Source of the DNA: Symsagittifera roscoffensis
Taxonomy: Eukaryota > Xenacoelomorpha > Acoela > Convolutidae
Assembly: GCF_963678635.1 (NCBI RefSeq)
Contig: NC_087062.1
Location: 47,295,283-47,359,282, forward strand
Direction: 5' to 3'
DNA length: 64,000 nt
A program made the position numbers and the translations under genes. The notes under the pieces are model-generated. The model was not told the origin of the DNA. It did no database searches and was given only the letters and a program-made list of their open reading frames with translations. Shown here piece after piece: positions 53,447 through 61,682 of the stretch. How positions within the stretch are numbered: the first letter of the stretch is position 1; each line of letters starts with the position of its first letter.

Positions 53447-54784
53447 ATTTTTTGGTCGGTTTAGGGCAAAGTAAAAAGTTACCATTTTTAGGCCATCAGT
53501 CAAACGACTTTTGATCAGCTTTCGTTTACATGCGAACACAACCACATAGCTGAGTCTCGGATCCTCAGACTACGTGATTGTCATTAAAAACACGGCTCGA
53601 ACAACCTATTTTAACATGTTTTTGTGTGACAGTTCTATATTAAATCCATTGGAGATGGATTGACCCTTTCCTCTTTCTAGCTACTCATATTCTGAAATAT
53701 TAAACAATAACGGTGTTAATTAAGAGATCTATGACATTCCAGCAGCTATAAAGTTAGTTTATACAGTCCCTTCACATAGAACATTCTCTGGGGGACCAAG
53801 CCTCCGCTCCCGTAATATTCCTGAGATAACGCTCCTATCTCTTTCAATTCGTGTCCCGGGAGGGTTCCGTGGTATATTTCTTCCCCCACTCAAGCCTCCT
53901 TCTCCACCAATATCTGTTAACAAGTGTCTTATCGTGCGTTGTTGCCACGATAAGAGGCTTCGTACTTTCCGTCTCTCGTACGACTGTTTTTCACAATATC
54001 TGTCGTTGTTCTAATTTTCGTCACTTTTTCAGTCAAAATGGCCTTTTTTCGTATTTCTGAGAAATATTCTTCTTCCAATCGAAATTTTAAAAATAAAAAT
54101 TCTAGAATATTCCGACCCTCCTTCGCAATACTTTTTCATCAATAAGGCCTTTAGTCGTTCTTTTTTACGTCGCCGGAAGGTTGTGCTGTGTCATCTGGCA
54201 GAATGGCACATACTCCCCGGACAAGTCTCCATCAATGTCCCTATTGATCGCATAACACCGGGTTATCGTCAAGTAGTTATCCAGTTTTCTGTAATCAATC
54301 TTACAAATCGCGTAAGAAAATGAAATTTATCTACCCCACCTCAACTCACTACGTGTTCACAAATGGCATCGTACTACATTTCACTGCCTTTCAAAATTTT
54401 CACAAAATTTGCACCATGAGGAGTGTCCTAGATAAAATTTCTTTTCTGACTACTTACGTCGTCTTGCCATAAAACTTCTTTTCGCTCTTTGTGATTAAAA
54501 AGTGGGACGTGGCACGGCCACGCACCCGTTAAAATTAACTTAACATTACTCACCAAGTATAATCAGTCATTTATGCGGTCCTTTCAATATTAAAACTAAG
54601 AAAATCTGTGGCTAGGAAAGTTATTGAGTTACCCACCCTTCTCGAGCGAGTTTACTCAAACTTATCATGTCGCCACACAGTGAATTTGTGTCTTACACAG
54701 GTTAAAAACTTCAGTCGTGAATAAATAGGTAAATATACTCACCTAGGTTCCTCATATACATACATAAATAGCCATAACTAAAAT

Positions 54785-54810
54785 CAACAATTTCAACAAT
54801 TTTAACAATT
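54785..54810. repeat. Short AACAATTT-type direct repeat
   Basis: CAACAATTT is repeated exactly in tandem at 54,785-54,793 and 54,794-54,802, followed by the imperfect third copy TTAACAATT. It lies in the presumed 3' untranslated or flanking part of the minus-strand cluster, just before the palindrome. Confidence 0.6.
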
Positions 54811-54819
54811 GCAACATTA

Positions 54820-54840
54820 TAGTTTGGTCTGACCAAACTA
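54820..54840. promoter_or_regulatory. Perfect palindrome, 10-bp arms around one base
   Basis: TAGTTTGGTC (54,820-54,829) and GACCAAACTA (54,831-54,840) are exact reverse complements separated by a single T. The palindrome lies 116 bp downstream of the ORF4 stop on the minus strand. As DNA it could bind a dimeric protein. As RNA the arms could form a hairpin only if a few inner pairs open to make a loop. It is the most perfect symmetric element in the unique part of the window. Its function, for example 3'-end formation, an element end or an operator, cannot be told from sequence. Confidence 0.55.
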
Positions 54841-54955
54841 GATCAAAACAAAAAGTTTCACAAGTTCAATAATCAAAACTTGGTTGATTGGTTTAAGTTT
54901 TAGCACACAAATACAATCAAGTTTTCTCTCCTTCTCTTCTCTTCTTTGGTCATCT

Positions 54956-56056
54956 TCACTCCATCACTTCTCCATCCTGATCTTCGCTGTCTTCCAACAC
55001 TTTCTCCAGCATGTCCATGGAGTTGCGGGCCGTGCCCCAACTCGCCTGTTCCAACAGCCTCGGTTTGCAGCAAGGTAGCAAGTCCACATTCACCTTCTGC
55101 TCCCGGCTCCTGCAAAAGCTGTTGTGAAGACACAGGCTCACGTTTCGTTCCAGGTCAGCTCTTAAGACCTCTTTCTTCTCATCTTCAGTAACACAAGGCG
55201 CTCCAGCTACCCGCTTCACCGCTGTGGTGACCGCGTTTCTGTGCGTCAAGAAAGCTCTCTTATAGGCTCCTGGTCCTATATCTAGCTGGAAAGATTGATA
55301 GGCTTCCGTGTTCCTCGACATGTGACGCTTCGCGCGTTCATACATCCATGATGTCATCACTGCACGGAACCAAGGCATCAATCTTTGCCTTGACCATATT
55401 CTTTCAATGGCTTTAGGTATCCTCAGAACCTTGCAGGTGGTTCTGAAAAGATCCAATTCACGACTCATCTTCACGTTGCTCAGCTGCTCAGGAGTCGGCA
55501 CGGCCGTCTCCTGCTGACTTGTGTCCGCGTTAGCCTCCAGCCATCTCACTGCTAGCATGGCGCTAACCACCACGATTGACACTTGTTGATTCTGATCGGG
55601 CAACCCCGTGGAGTACAACTCCTCCACGTCCCATACTAGCATCAGATTCCCGCGTTTGGGGTACCACAACGTCTGCGCCAAGCAGTGGCAAGGATACTCC
55701 CCATGGGTTCTCACTATGTTTCTTCGGGTCCGATACCCTGAGGCTCCCAGCAACGGTTCCACCTCCATCAGAATTCTATGTAAGTCGTCTTTTTCTTCTA
55801 TTGTGGGGAATTCAGTGGGTAAGGCTCCACTCGCTTTCTGTTTCTGGAACTCACTCACATTGCCTTCACTCAATCTCAGAAACTCTTCACCCACAACGTC
55901 TTGCAACTCGCTTTCGGATCTCTTCGGGACTGCACGAAAGATCTTTGCCAACAAGTCATATGACCTTTCCGACATTCTGGCCAACCTCACGCACTTTGGC
56001 ACAGAGAAAAGTTGGTCAACCAACACTTGTTGCGTCCTCGCATCCATTACCACCAT
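54956..56056 (-). CDS. ORF4, uncharacterised 366-aa protein, last gene of the cluster
   Basis: I do not recognise a family. The protein starts at an ATG (56,056) and ends at TGA (54,956-54,958). It is soluble-looking and mixed helical, with no signal peptide and no clear membrane segment; the most hydrophobic stretch is about residues 160-171. It has eight cysteines (C123, C125, C208, C288, C309, C315, C329, C330). The spacing C-H-C at 123-125 and the C309/C315/C329/C330 group could bind metal, but they match no zinc-finger pattern I know. Residues 212-247 are rich in Arg, Lys and Trp, and the last 20 residues are strongly acidic. The ATG lies 23 nt past the ORF3 stop, and its frame is already open from 56,134, inside ORF3, in the -1 frame. 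Translation by reinitiation after ORF3 is the simplest reading; a frameshift fusion is possible. The length and sequence complexity make it very likely a real gene. Confidence 0.82.
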   Translation of the reverse strand: MVVMDARTQQVLVDQLFSVPKCVRLARMSERSYDLLAKIFRAVPKRSESELQDVVGEEFLRLSEGNVSEFQKQKASGALPTEFPTIEEKDDLHRILMEVEPLLGASGYRTRRNIVRTHGEYPCHCLAQTLWYPKRGNLMLVWDVEELYSTGLPDQNQQVSIVVVSAMLAVRWLEANADTSQQETAVPTPEQLSNVKMSRELDLFRTTCKVLRIPKAIERIWSRQRLMPWFRAVMTSWMYERAKRHMSRNTEAYQSFQLDIGPGAYKRAFLTHRNAVTTAVKRVAGAPCVTEDEKKEVLRADLERNVSLCLHNSFCRSREQKVNVDLLPCCKPRLLEQASWGTARNSMDMLEKVLEDSEDQDGEVME

Positions 56057-56079
56057 GTGCGTAGGATACTTACTATGAC

Positions 56080-56134
56080 TTACGCGGAGCTTGAACCCAC
56101 CATATATTTTGAACCAGTAGGTCTGTGATAGGCT
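56080..56134 (-). other. 55-nt ORF3/ORF4 overlap in the -1 frame
   Basis: The ORF4 frame is open from 56,134, after a TGA at 56,135-56,137, while ORF3 ends at 56,080. ORF4 is again -1 relative to the upstream gene. No canonical slippery heptamer was found in the correct phase; GGGTTCA comes nearest but lacks the required run of three. ORF4 has its own ATG 23 nt after the ORF3 stop, so reinitiation is sufficient here. Confidence 0.5.
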
Positions 56135-59100
56135 TCACTATCCTTCAGATTCATTTCATTTTCTAGAGCTTCTCGCCAGCCCCCAATCTTCTGCTCTGGC
56201 TGTAACGCTCCAGGGAATACCTCCACGCTGAGGGACGTCACTAGCTCATGGGCACGTTCTAGGCGCTCAAGCGATTCTATCGAACTCGTCATGCTACAAA
56301 ATCCCAGGGCTGTGATAAAGTTTACGTCTGTCACCCCATGGCAGTCTGCGACCAACTCCATGGCACTCTTATCTGACATGCTCAATCTTCCGTACAATCG
56401 TGCCAGTTGTCGATGCTGCTCGCTCAGCGTAATCAGGCAGTGTGCCAAGTTGCAAACATGCCCTTCCATCCTACTTTGTTGAGCCAAGCATGTGCCTTGC
56501 TTCAACCAATCGCTCGATGGACTTTCCTCAGGCAGCTCCGTGGATGGATTGCTCTTCTGCTTCGTCAACTTCATGGCCAGCAGATGGTGTATCATGGCCA
56601 GATCATGTAGACTCGCGTCATCATCCCGGTCTAACATGACATCCGCTGTCATGTCCCAGATTAAGCCGGCGTTAGGATGAGGACACCACGAGGGCTTCAT
56701 GAGTTCCCACATCGTCACTAGACTGGTTTTCAAGGGACCGTCCCAAGAACCACAATCAAAACTCACTTGCCCCTTTAGCTCGGGAACCGAGGGTTCGACC
56801 ACTCGTTCTTCCAAGATAATTCCCAGCTTGGGTTGTTCTACCATCAGCATCCCAGTTTCTTTAATACGTTCAACCCAGAAGTCGAGTATTATGACTTGCT
56901 CATAGTCGAAGTACGCTTCCCTGGCTTCTTCATTCACGAAGGGATTATACGCCATCCCCGGTATGCCAGACACATATTGAAACGACTTCAGTTTCCCTAG
57001 TGTTGCAAACTCTTTTTGTCCTCTGACCGCTTCAATCAACTCTCGGCTCACTTTCAATTTTTTGTTGGAATATCTTCTCACCTCTTCCAACTTGTGATAG
57101 CTTTCCATATCATTCGACTCCTTGCTTGGCACAGTCAATGGCATGTCCTGATATAGTTCCAGGAGTGCCCTAAGGAAGTTCCTTTCACAATCAACTCCCT
57201 TTTGCCGAATGAGCTTTATGCATTCTCCCAAAACAGGAGTGGGGATACGATCCACCACGAACCTGACAAAGCAAAGGGCATCCTTACGCTTAGCCCATGC
57301 TATCGCAGAATCGTCTTTCGAAATCAACGCTCGCAGAGCTTCCATCAACTCCAGTTCCTGTTCCCGTGATTTCGAATCATTACTGGCTTCATACTCCGCT
57401 CTCTTGATGCCCATCAAGCACCAAGCCAACCGTACTTGCAGATCAGTTCTCACGCAAGGATGAGCCAGGTATGCCGCCACCGTAGCAGGTGCATGCATCG
57501 CCTCGTCGAAGTATCTCTGGAGGGCCACCCTCCAGGAGATTTCTAGCAATTTTTCCAATCCGACTTCGTTCGCTTCAGAGGACATTACCTTTACGTATTC
57601 TTTTCGATTTAAGTTCGAATTCTCCGTGAGCTCTTTCAGATATTCCTGCATGACTCGCTTCTCGCTCCAAGCCATCAGGTGCCCTCTCGCGGAGTTCCTC
57701 GCTTTCAACATCTCCACATAACCCCCTGCCGGATCTCCCATGTGGACCGATTCCGGCACAGTTATTCGACTGTACTCGACCACGTCGAGTTGTCCTTCCA
57801 GTTTCAACTTGGCCATGTTGATTCGCGAGGGTCTATAATCTTCAAGTCCTCCAGATCCACATTGACTGATGATTTCCATTTCTAACTTAGTGTCTGCCAG
57901 GGTTCGCGCCGTCTTCTTCGATCTCGTGGCGGTTATGGTCAGACCTGCCAAGAGCATAGGGGGTATCAGGTTTTCTTTTTCTCCCCCGGCTGGTGTCGCA
58001 CCATCTCCTTGCCCGCTCTCGCCTGAACGACCCGCACTAATCAGAGAGGTCACCACTGCCTTGGCTTTTGACTTCACCACCCTCTGGTTTACGACTCGAC
58101 TCCCTGACTTTCCTTTCAGTCTCTTCAGCCCTTTTCTGGCTCGTCTAACAAGTAATTTCTTTGTGCCCTGCTGATCATCGGCACTGTCTTCTGTAACTGA
58201 CTCGGTCAGAACATCCGACTCCATGGAGTTCACTATTTTCTCCAGGACCTCACGCATGATGGGTTGATTCAATCCCACCTTCATTATGGACTGTGTCCCA
58301 TATCGTCGTATCACGTCCCATGATTTTTTCATGAAATTCACTCGGCTCCAGGTTGCTCCTGTCTTGCCTTCCAGTTCCATTTGATATCTTTCCCATTCCT
58401 CTTCTGGTAACGTACTGAGGAATGATATCTTCATTGACTCCTTGATTTTCCTCCTCCTCGGTGATTCATGAAGCAGTATCTGCGGATCCCTGCTTCGGCA
58501 CCCTCTAGCCTGGCTTATTGGGTCTATCGGGGATAAGTCGGCCGACGCCTCCTTTGTAGGGGACATGAAAGACGATGGCGTCATTAGCAATAGACTCCCG
58601 TCGACTTCCCCATCGTCGTCTTCACTAAACCGGTATTCTAGCAAGTCTCTCTCTAACGCTCCCAGATCCGTCTCACCCGGTTTTCCCGTCTTTCCCTCGG
58701 TATCGTTGTCGTCATGATCCATCAAATCATCATCACCTGCATCAGGTTTCGGCCTGGGTCCTGAAGGTCCTTGTCGTGAGTCAGTGCCCGAGTCCGGCCG
58801 AGCCGGGACGGTCATGTCTCCTGCATGATAAAACAACTCATCATTCACCAGGAATTCTACAGATTCCTCGCCATGTGGTGCTAGGTCCTCTATCGTTATA
58901 TATGAGCCTCCTCTGCTCTCCCTTGCCACCTCCAGCATCACTACTTTCGCTTCTCCTGACCACTTCAGTCTCGATAAGTCATCCGTGGGAGAATACACTT
59001 CGTTCCACGTTTCAGCCGAGACCTCTGGTCTCCTGGAGGGTAGTGCCTTGATCTTTTTCCTGCTCCAAGCATCAGGGAATGAGAAGTCAAACGTGTGCGC

Positions 59101-59376
59101 GGCGGCAGCGTTCCAGCTGATGAAGCGCGGCTCCATCCCTTCACTCCACTTCAGCATTCTCTTCTCTGCGTCACGAGCTGCTCCGATGCGAGGGGCAATG
59201 GTGGGAGATGTGACTCCCAACAACATCCTCCTTATCGGTGGATATCGAGGGCATTGGTCCGGCAGCGGCCTGGACCCAGGAAGCCATGTTTGCTGATTCT
59301 CTTTCGCGTGTGTGTAGGCTCCTGGCAATTGAGGTACTCTCACAGCCTCTCCGGTATCTTTCACCACTGGTCTCAA
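56080..59376 (-). CDS. ORF3, uncharacterised large protein, up to 1,098 aa
   Basis: I recognise no domain. The frame opens at 59,415, inside ORF2, and has no ATG until 59,226. The coordinates given start at a TTG (59,376) that overlaps the ORF2 stop; starting at the ATG gives 1,048 aa. Counting from the TTG, there is a Gly/Pro-rich and acidic linker at about 190-260 (a run of D and N at 215-225), a Ser/Pro-rich stretch at 261-300, a strongly basic segment at 406-440 that could bind nucleic acid or act as a nuclear signal, and a long helical C-terminal half (about 480-1,090) with scattered Cys and His (C898-P-H900, H973, C975, H979, C980). No polymerase YxDD, integrase DDE, helicase Walker or protease signature was seen. 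It ends at TAA (56,080-56,082), 23 nt before the ATG of ORF4. It is -1 relative to ORF2, so it needs a frameshift, reinitiation, non-AUG initiation or splicing. Confidence 0.8.
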   Translation of the reverse strand: MRPVVKDTGEAVRVPQLPGAYTHAKENQQTWLPGSRPLPDQCPRYPPIRRMLLGVTSPTIAPRIGAARDAEKRMLKWSEGMEPRFISWNAAAAHTFDFSFPDAWSRKKIKALPSRRPEVSAETWNEVYSPTDDLSRLKWSGEAKVVMLEVARESRGGSYITIEDLAPHGEESVEFLVNDELFYHAGDMTVPARPDSGTDSRQGPSGPRPKPDAGDDDLMDHDDNDTEGKTGKPGETDLGALERDLLEYRFSEDDDGEVDGSLLLMTPSSFMSPTKEASADLSPIDPISQARGCRSRDPQILLHESPRRRKIKESMKISFLSTLPEEEWERYQMELEGKTGATWSRVNFMKKSWDVIRRYGTQSIMKVGLNQPIMREVLEKIVNSMESDVLTESVTEDSADDQQGTKKLLVRRARKGLKRLKGKSGSRVVNQRVVKSKAKAVVTSLISAGRSGESGQGDGATPAGGEKENLIPPMLLAGLTITATRSKKTARTLADTKLEMEIISQCGSGGLEDYRPSRINMAKLKLEGQLDVVEYSRITVPESVHMGDPAGGYVEMLKARNSARGHLMAWSEKRVMQEYLKELTENSNLNRKEYVKVMSSEANEVGLEKLLEISWRVALQRYFDEAMHAPATVAAYLAHPCVRTDLQVRLAWCLMGIKRAEYEASNDSKSREQELELMEALRALISKDDSAIAWAKRKDALCFVRFVVDRIPTPVLGECIKLIRQKGVDCERNFLRALLELYQDMPLTVPSKESNDMESYHKLEEVRRYSNKKLKVSRELIEAVRGQKEFATLGKLKSFQYVSGIPGMAYNPFVNEEAREAYFDYEQVIILDFWVERIKETGMLMVEQPKLGIILEERVVEPSVPELKGQVSFDCGSWDGPLKTSLVTMWELMKPSWCPHPNAGLIWDMTADVMLDRDDDASLHDLAMIHHLLAMKLTKQKSNPSTELPEESPSSDWLKQGTCLAQQSRMEGHVCNLAHCLITLSEQHRQLARLYGRLSMSDKSAMELVADCHGVTDVNFITALGFCSMTSSIESLERLERAHELVTSLSVEVFPGALQPEQKIGGWREALENEMNLKDSEAYHRPTGSKYMVGSSSA

Positions 59377-59415
59377 ATTCCAAAGTTTTGGGTTAAACTG
59401 GATGTGGGACAGATC
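59373..59415 (-). other. 43-nt ORF2/ORF3 overlap in the -1 frame
   Basis: The ORF3 frame is open from 59,415 (just after a TGA at 59,416-59,418) and overlaps the end of ORF2, which stops at 59,373-59,375. ORF3 lies one base upstream of the ORF2 frame, the relation needed for a -1 frameshift. The overlap contains CCCAAAAC, but it is phased for the ORF3 frame and not for ORF2, so it is not a canonical X XXY YYZ slippery site for this shift. With no ATG in ORF3 for another 146 nt past the stop, how ORF3 starts is an open question. Confidence 0.55.
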
Positions 59416-61667
59416 TCACGGCCCATTCGGCACTTGAAGTGGTTGTTGAAGTCCATCAACACCCAGCCTGGCTCTGCTATTCTTCCGAACAGCCTATCGT
59501 CGCTAGCCAGCCTTCTCAGTTCACTCTGCTCTACCCAATTCAGCACGGAACAATCCACGACTGAGACCAGGTTGACATACAACACCGAATTCCTGTATGC
59601 TTTTACTTGTACGTCCGGGAACGCGAAAGTTATCACCGGTCCATACAACACTGTGACGAATTCCCGCAGTCCGTGGACCAGAGCCAACGGATCGATCCGC
59701 ATCATGACAGCCAAGTCTGTTAGTAAGGGCATGCTACAATACTGCTTACATTCGCCTGCGTTCGTCGCCACCTTGTCTTCTCCCGTGACGCTTCTGTTCT
59801 GTTGCAAGAGGTATTGAAGCAGGAGAGTCCTCCAATCCTTCATCTTCCTGAGCGAGGCGGTTTCCAACTGCGCATTGAACTCGCGACTTGTTCCCAGGAG
59901 TTGTTCAGGGTAATGCAACAGCACAAGCAAGTCACCCAGTCGACCGTAGGTCATGGCAATCAGAGTCAGGAGTCCATCCAATCTCAAATCTGCCAACGCT
60001 TGGGTAAAGAGGTTTGCCGGTCCTTTCACAAAGTTTTCATGACCAAATTTCACGTATAAGGCTAGCACCAGGCCAATCGACAACTTCCTGATGTCCTTGA
60101 CGAAACTCGCGATCAGGTTCCTAGATGCCTTCGGATAGCACGTCGATAGGAAAGATGGCGTCCATCCCACTCCCATTCCACCCAAGATAGCATCTGATCG
60201 TTCATACTGTGCCTTAGTGGCCAGCACGTCAGCTTGGAACTTGTCCAGCGACATCGTGTTAACGTCCTGCATCAGTTTCAACATCGTGCCTCCAGCTAAC
60301 TCCCGGGCATCAAATAGATTCTTTAGATACACGTGTATCTCTTTAATTATTGCCGGCGCATGCTCGAACGCGTCCTCACCCAAGGTGCACAGCCTCGGTG
60401 ACAAATACAACCATACGTTGTTGTGCGGCTTCGTACGCAAAGCCATTGCCATGAGGTCCTCCTCCGCTGACGTCATGTTCTTTCTGATCATCCTTCCCTG
60501 CTCATTCTCTGCATGATCCATCTGTCTGAACCAGAGATCATCAGCCACCTGCTGTACTAACAGATGATCGTCATCTACCCCTGGTCTTAACTTCAGCAAT
60601 CTGGCGAAGTTGGACAGCTCCAACCCCAGAACCTCATCTAGCACCAACCGAGTTGTGCTACAATCTCTGAGTCCCTGTATGGCATTCGAAATGTCAGCCC
60701 AAACGGCGGGAAGCTCAGATCGGGACGGGTAGTAATTGTCCGGGTCCACTACTCTGTTTGGGGCAGGAATTATCACATTGAACCTCCCCTCTGCTATTGT
60801 TGTGACCATTGTATATACAAATTGGAGGGGTTCTGGTAATGCAGCGTACCCTGGTGACAATACAAAGATCACCTTCACCACATTCATGGTGAAGCGTTGT
60901 CTTGCTGCTGCCTCTACCTCAGCCATCGCCGAGAGCAGTGTCATTATCGCCTCCCCTATAACCTCGTTACTCGGGATCGACCCATCCGTCAGACGTGACA
61001 ATAAGCCCCTGCTTTGCAGATGATCATTTGAGCCTGCAACCACTATTACCTGCGGCTCCATACTGACCACCCTTCGCACACTTATCATCATGCCGATTGC
61101 TTGTCCCCAGTCCAATTTAGGTGCCGTCAAGAAAATCACATCGGGCCAAAAGAGAGAACGGGGCGTGTAGAGATAATCGGAGCCGGCCACAATCAGATAC
61201 TTGGCAGCCTTCATGTCCAAGGGATCATAAGCTGCAAAAAGGCCATCGCCTTTTGGGGCCTTCAGTTTCCCATATCTCTTATCGTCTCCAACCACTGTTG
61301 TCGTTCGGGGGTAGTCCCTCGAATACTCGCCAGGCGTCTGACCGGGTGGTTTAGCGAACTGCCTGTACATCTTGTGATGCTTGTTATTGGGCTTGTTATC
61401 TCTCTGGAATTTGCCCTTGCGAGCAGGTGGTGTCCTTTCCCGGGTCCTATCTCGAACATCGGTGAGCGACCGGGTGTTCAAAGGTCCAAAGGTATTGTCA
61501 TGAGGCAATCCATTCAAGTCCACATGTCGGAGTGAGGTCGAGGAGCTGAATTTCTCCTGCTCTGCTAACAGCCAATCCACTCCCAGTATCCGATAAAGTC
61601 GCGATACTGTGGGACTTTCTCCGCCAGTCATTCTCATTGCGTCCTCCCGACACGTCAAGGTATTCAT
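59373..61667 (-). CDS. ORF2, 764-aa protein with a divergent SGNH-like region
   Basis: The start chosen is the first ATG after the ORF1 stop (61,667); a TTG two codons earlier would also keep the frame. Residues 1-150 are basic and low in complexity (a Lys/Arg/Asn-rich segment near 75-105). About residues 156-333 look like an SGNH-fold hydrolase: strand plus VAGSD near 160, a strand VIFLTAP near 177, VIVVAGSND at 207-215 in the place of the usual GxND block, VIFVLSP at 266, then a late strand. The nucleophile block reads GSD where GDS is expected, and no DxxH block is obvious, so the domain may be inactive or use other residues. The rest (about 340-760) is helical and unassigned. It is in the same frame as ORF1, separated by one UAG and a 12-nt spacer, and overlaps the open frame of ORF3 by 43 nt. 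Existence as a coding region is well supported; the SGNH assignment is tentative. Confidence 0.82.
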   Translation of the reverse strand: MNTLTCREDAMRMTGGESPTVSRLYRILGVDWLLAEQEKFSSSTSLRHVDLNGLPHDNTFGPLNTRSLTDVRDRTRERTPPARKGKFQRDNKPNNKHHKMYRQFAKPPGQTPGEYSRDYPRTTTVVGDDKRYGKLKAPKGDGLFAAYDPLDMKAAKYLIVAGSDYLYTPRSLFWPDVIFLTAPKLDWGQAIGMMISVRRVVSMEPQVIVVAGSNDHLQSRGLLSRLTDGSIPSNEVIGEAIMTLLSAMAEVEAAARQRFTMNVVKVIFVLSPGYAALPEPLQFVYTMVTTIAEGRFNVIIPAPNRVVDPDNYYPSRSELPAVWADISNAIQGLRDCSTTRLVLDEVLGLELSNFARLLKLRPGVDDDHLLVQQVADDLWFRQMDHAENEQGRMIRKNMTSAEEDLMAMALRTKPHNNVWLYLSPRLCTLGEDAFEHAPAIIKEIHVYLKNLFDARELAGGTMLKLMQDVNTMSLDKFQADVLATKAQYERSDAILGGMGVGWTPSFLSTCYPKASRNLIASFVKDIRKLSIGLVLALYVKFGHENFVKGPANLFTQALADLRLDGLLTLIAMTYGRLGDLLVLLHYPEQLLGTSREFNAQLETASLRKMKDWRTLLLQYLLQQNRSVTGEDKVATNAGECKQYCSMPLLTDLAVMMRIDPLALVHGLREFVTVLYGPVITFAFPDVQVKAYRNSVLYVNLVSVVDCSVLNWVEQSELRRLASDDRLFGRIAEPGWVLMDFNNHFKCRMGREICPTSSLTQNFGI

Positions 61668-61682
61668 GTTCAACTTCGCCTA
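61668..61682 (-). promoter_or_regulatory. Single in-frame UAG between ORF1 and ORF2 (possible readthrough or reinitiation site)
   Basis: On the minus strand ORF1 ends ATG TAG, and the same frame continues GCG AAG TTG AAC and then ATG, the presumed ORF2 start. The two genes are therefore one continuous frame of about 1,477 codons interrupted by one amber codon. Two readings are open. Ribosomes may read through UAG (followed by G, as in gammaretroviral gag-pol), or they may terminate and reinitiate 12 nt later. The nearby context does not match the tobamovirus-type CARYYA readthrough signal. A sequencing error or a strain-specific nonsense change is a third option. Confidence 0.5.

Larger units (their letters stand above)
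53328..54955. other. AT-rich intergenic region between array and gene cluster
   Basis: The 22-bp unit stops at about 53,327 and is followed by 1.6 kb of unique AT-rich DNA. I see no coding region in it: the only frame above 60 codons, at 53,851-54,060, needs a GTG start and resembles nothing I know. No tRNA, rRNA or telomeric TTAGG-type repeat was found. It holds a weak inverted repeat, a short AACAATTT repeat and a perfect palindrome, listed separately. On the minus strand, downstream of the gene cluster, no AATAAA or ATTAAA hexamer is present within 450 bp of the last stop. Splice-donor-like GTGAGT or GTAAGT strings on that strand lie at 54,742-54,737, 54,553-54,548 and 54,457-54,452. Confidence 0.7.

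Noticed and set aside
53851-54060. 69-codon plus-strand frame in the intergenic region
   Set aside because: It needs a GTG start, is hydrophobic and Phe/Ser-rich as expected from translated AT-rich DNA, and resembles nothing known.
54506-54955. AATAAA or ATTAAA polyadenylation signal downstream of ORF4
   Set aside because: Neither hexamer occurs on the minus strand within 450 bp of the stop, so no terminator is annotated.
55576-56078. Plus-strand frames of about 160 codons opposite ORF4
   Set aside because: They are antisense shadows of a longer, better supported minus-strand gene and end or start without regard to it.
59373-59415. Canonical -1 slippery heptamer CCCAAAA at the ORF2/ORF3 overlap
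   Set aside because: The run is present but phased for the ORF3 frame and not the ORF2 frame, so it does not explain an ORF2-to-ORF3 shift.
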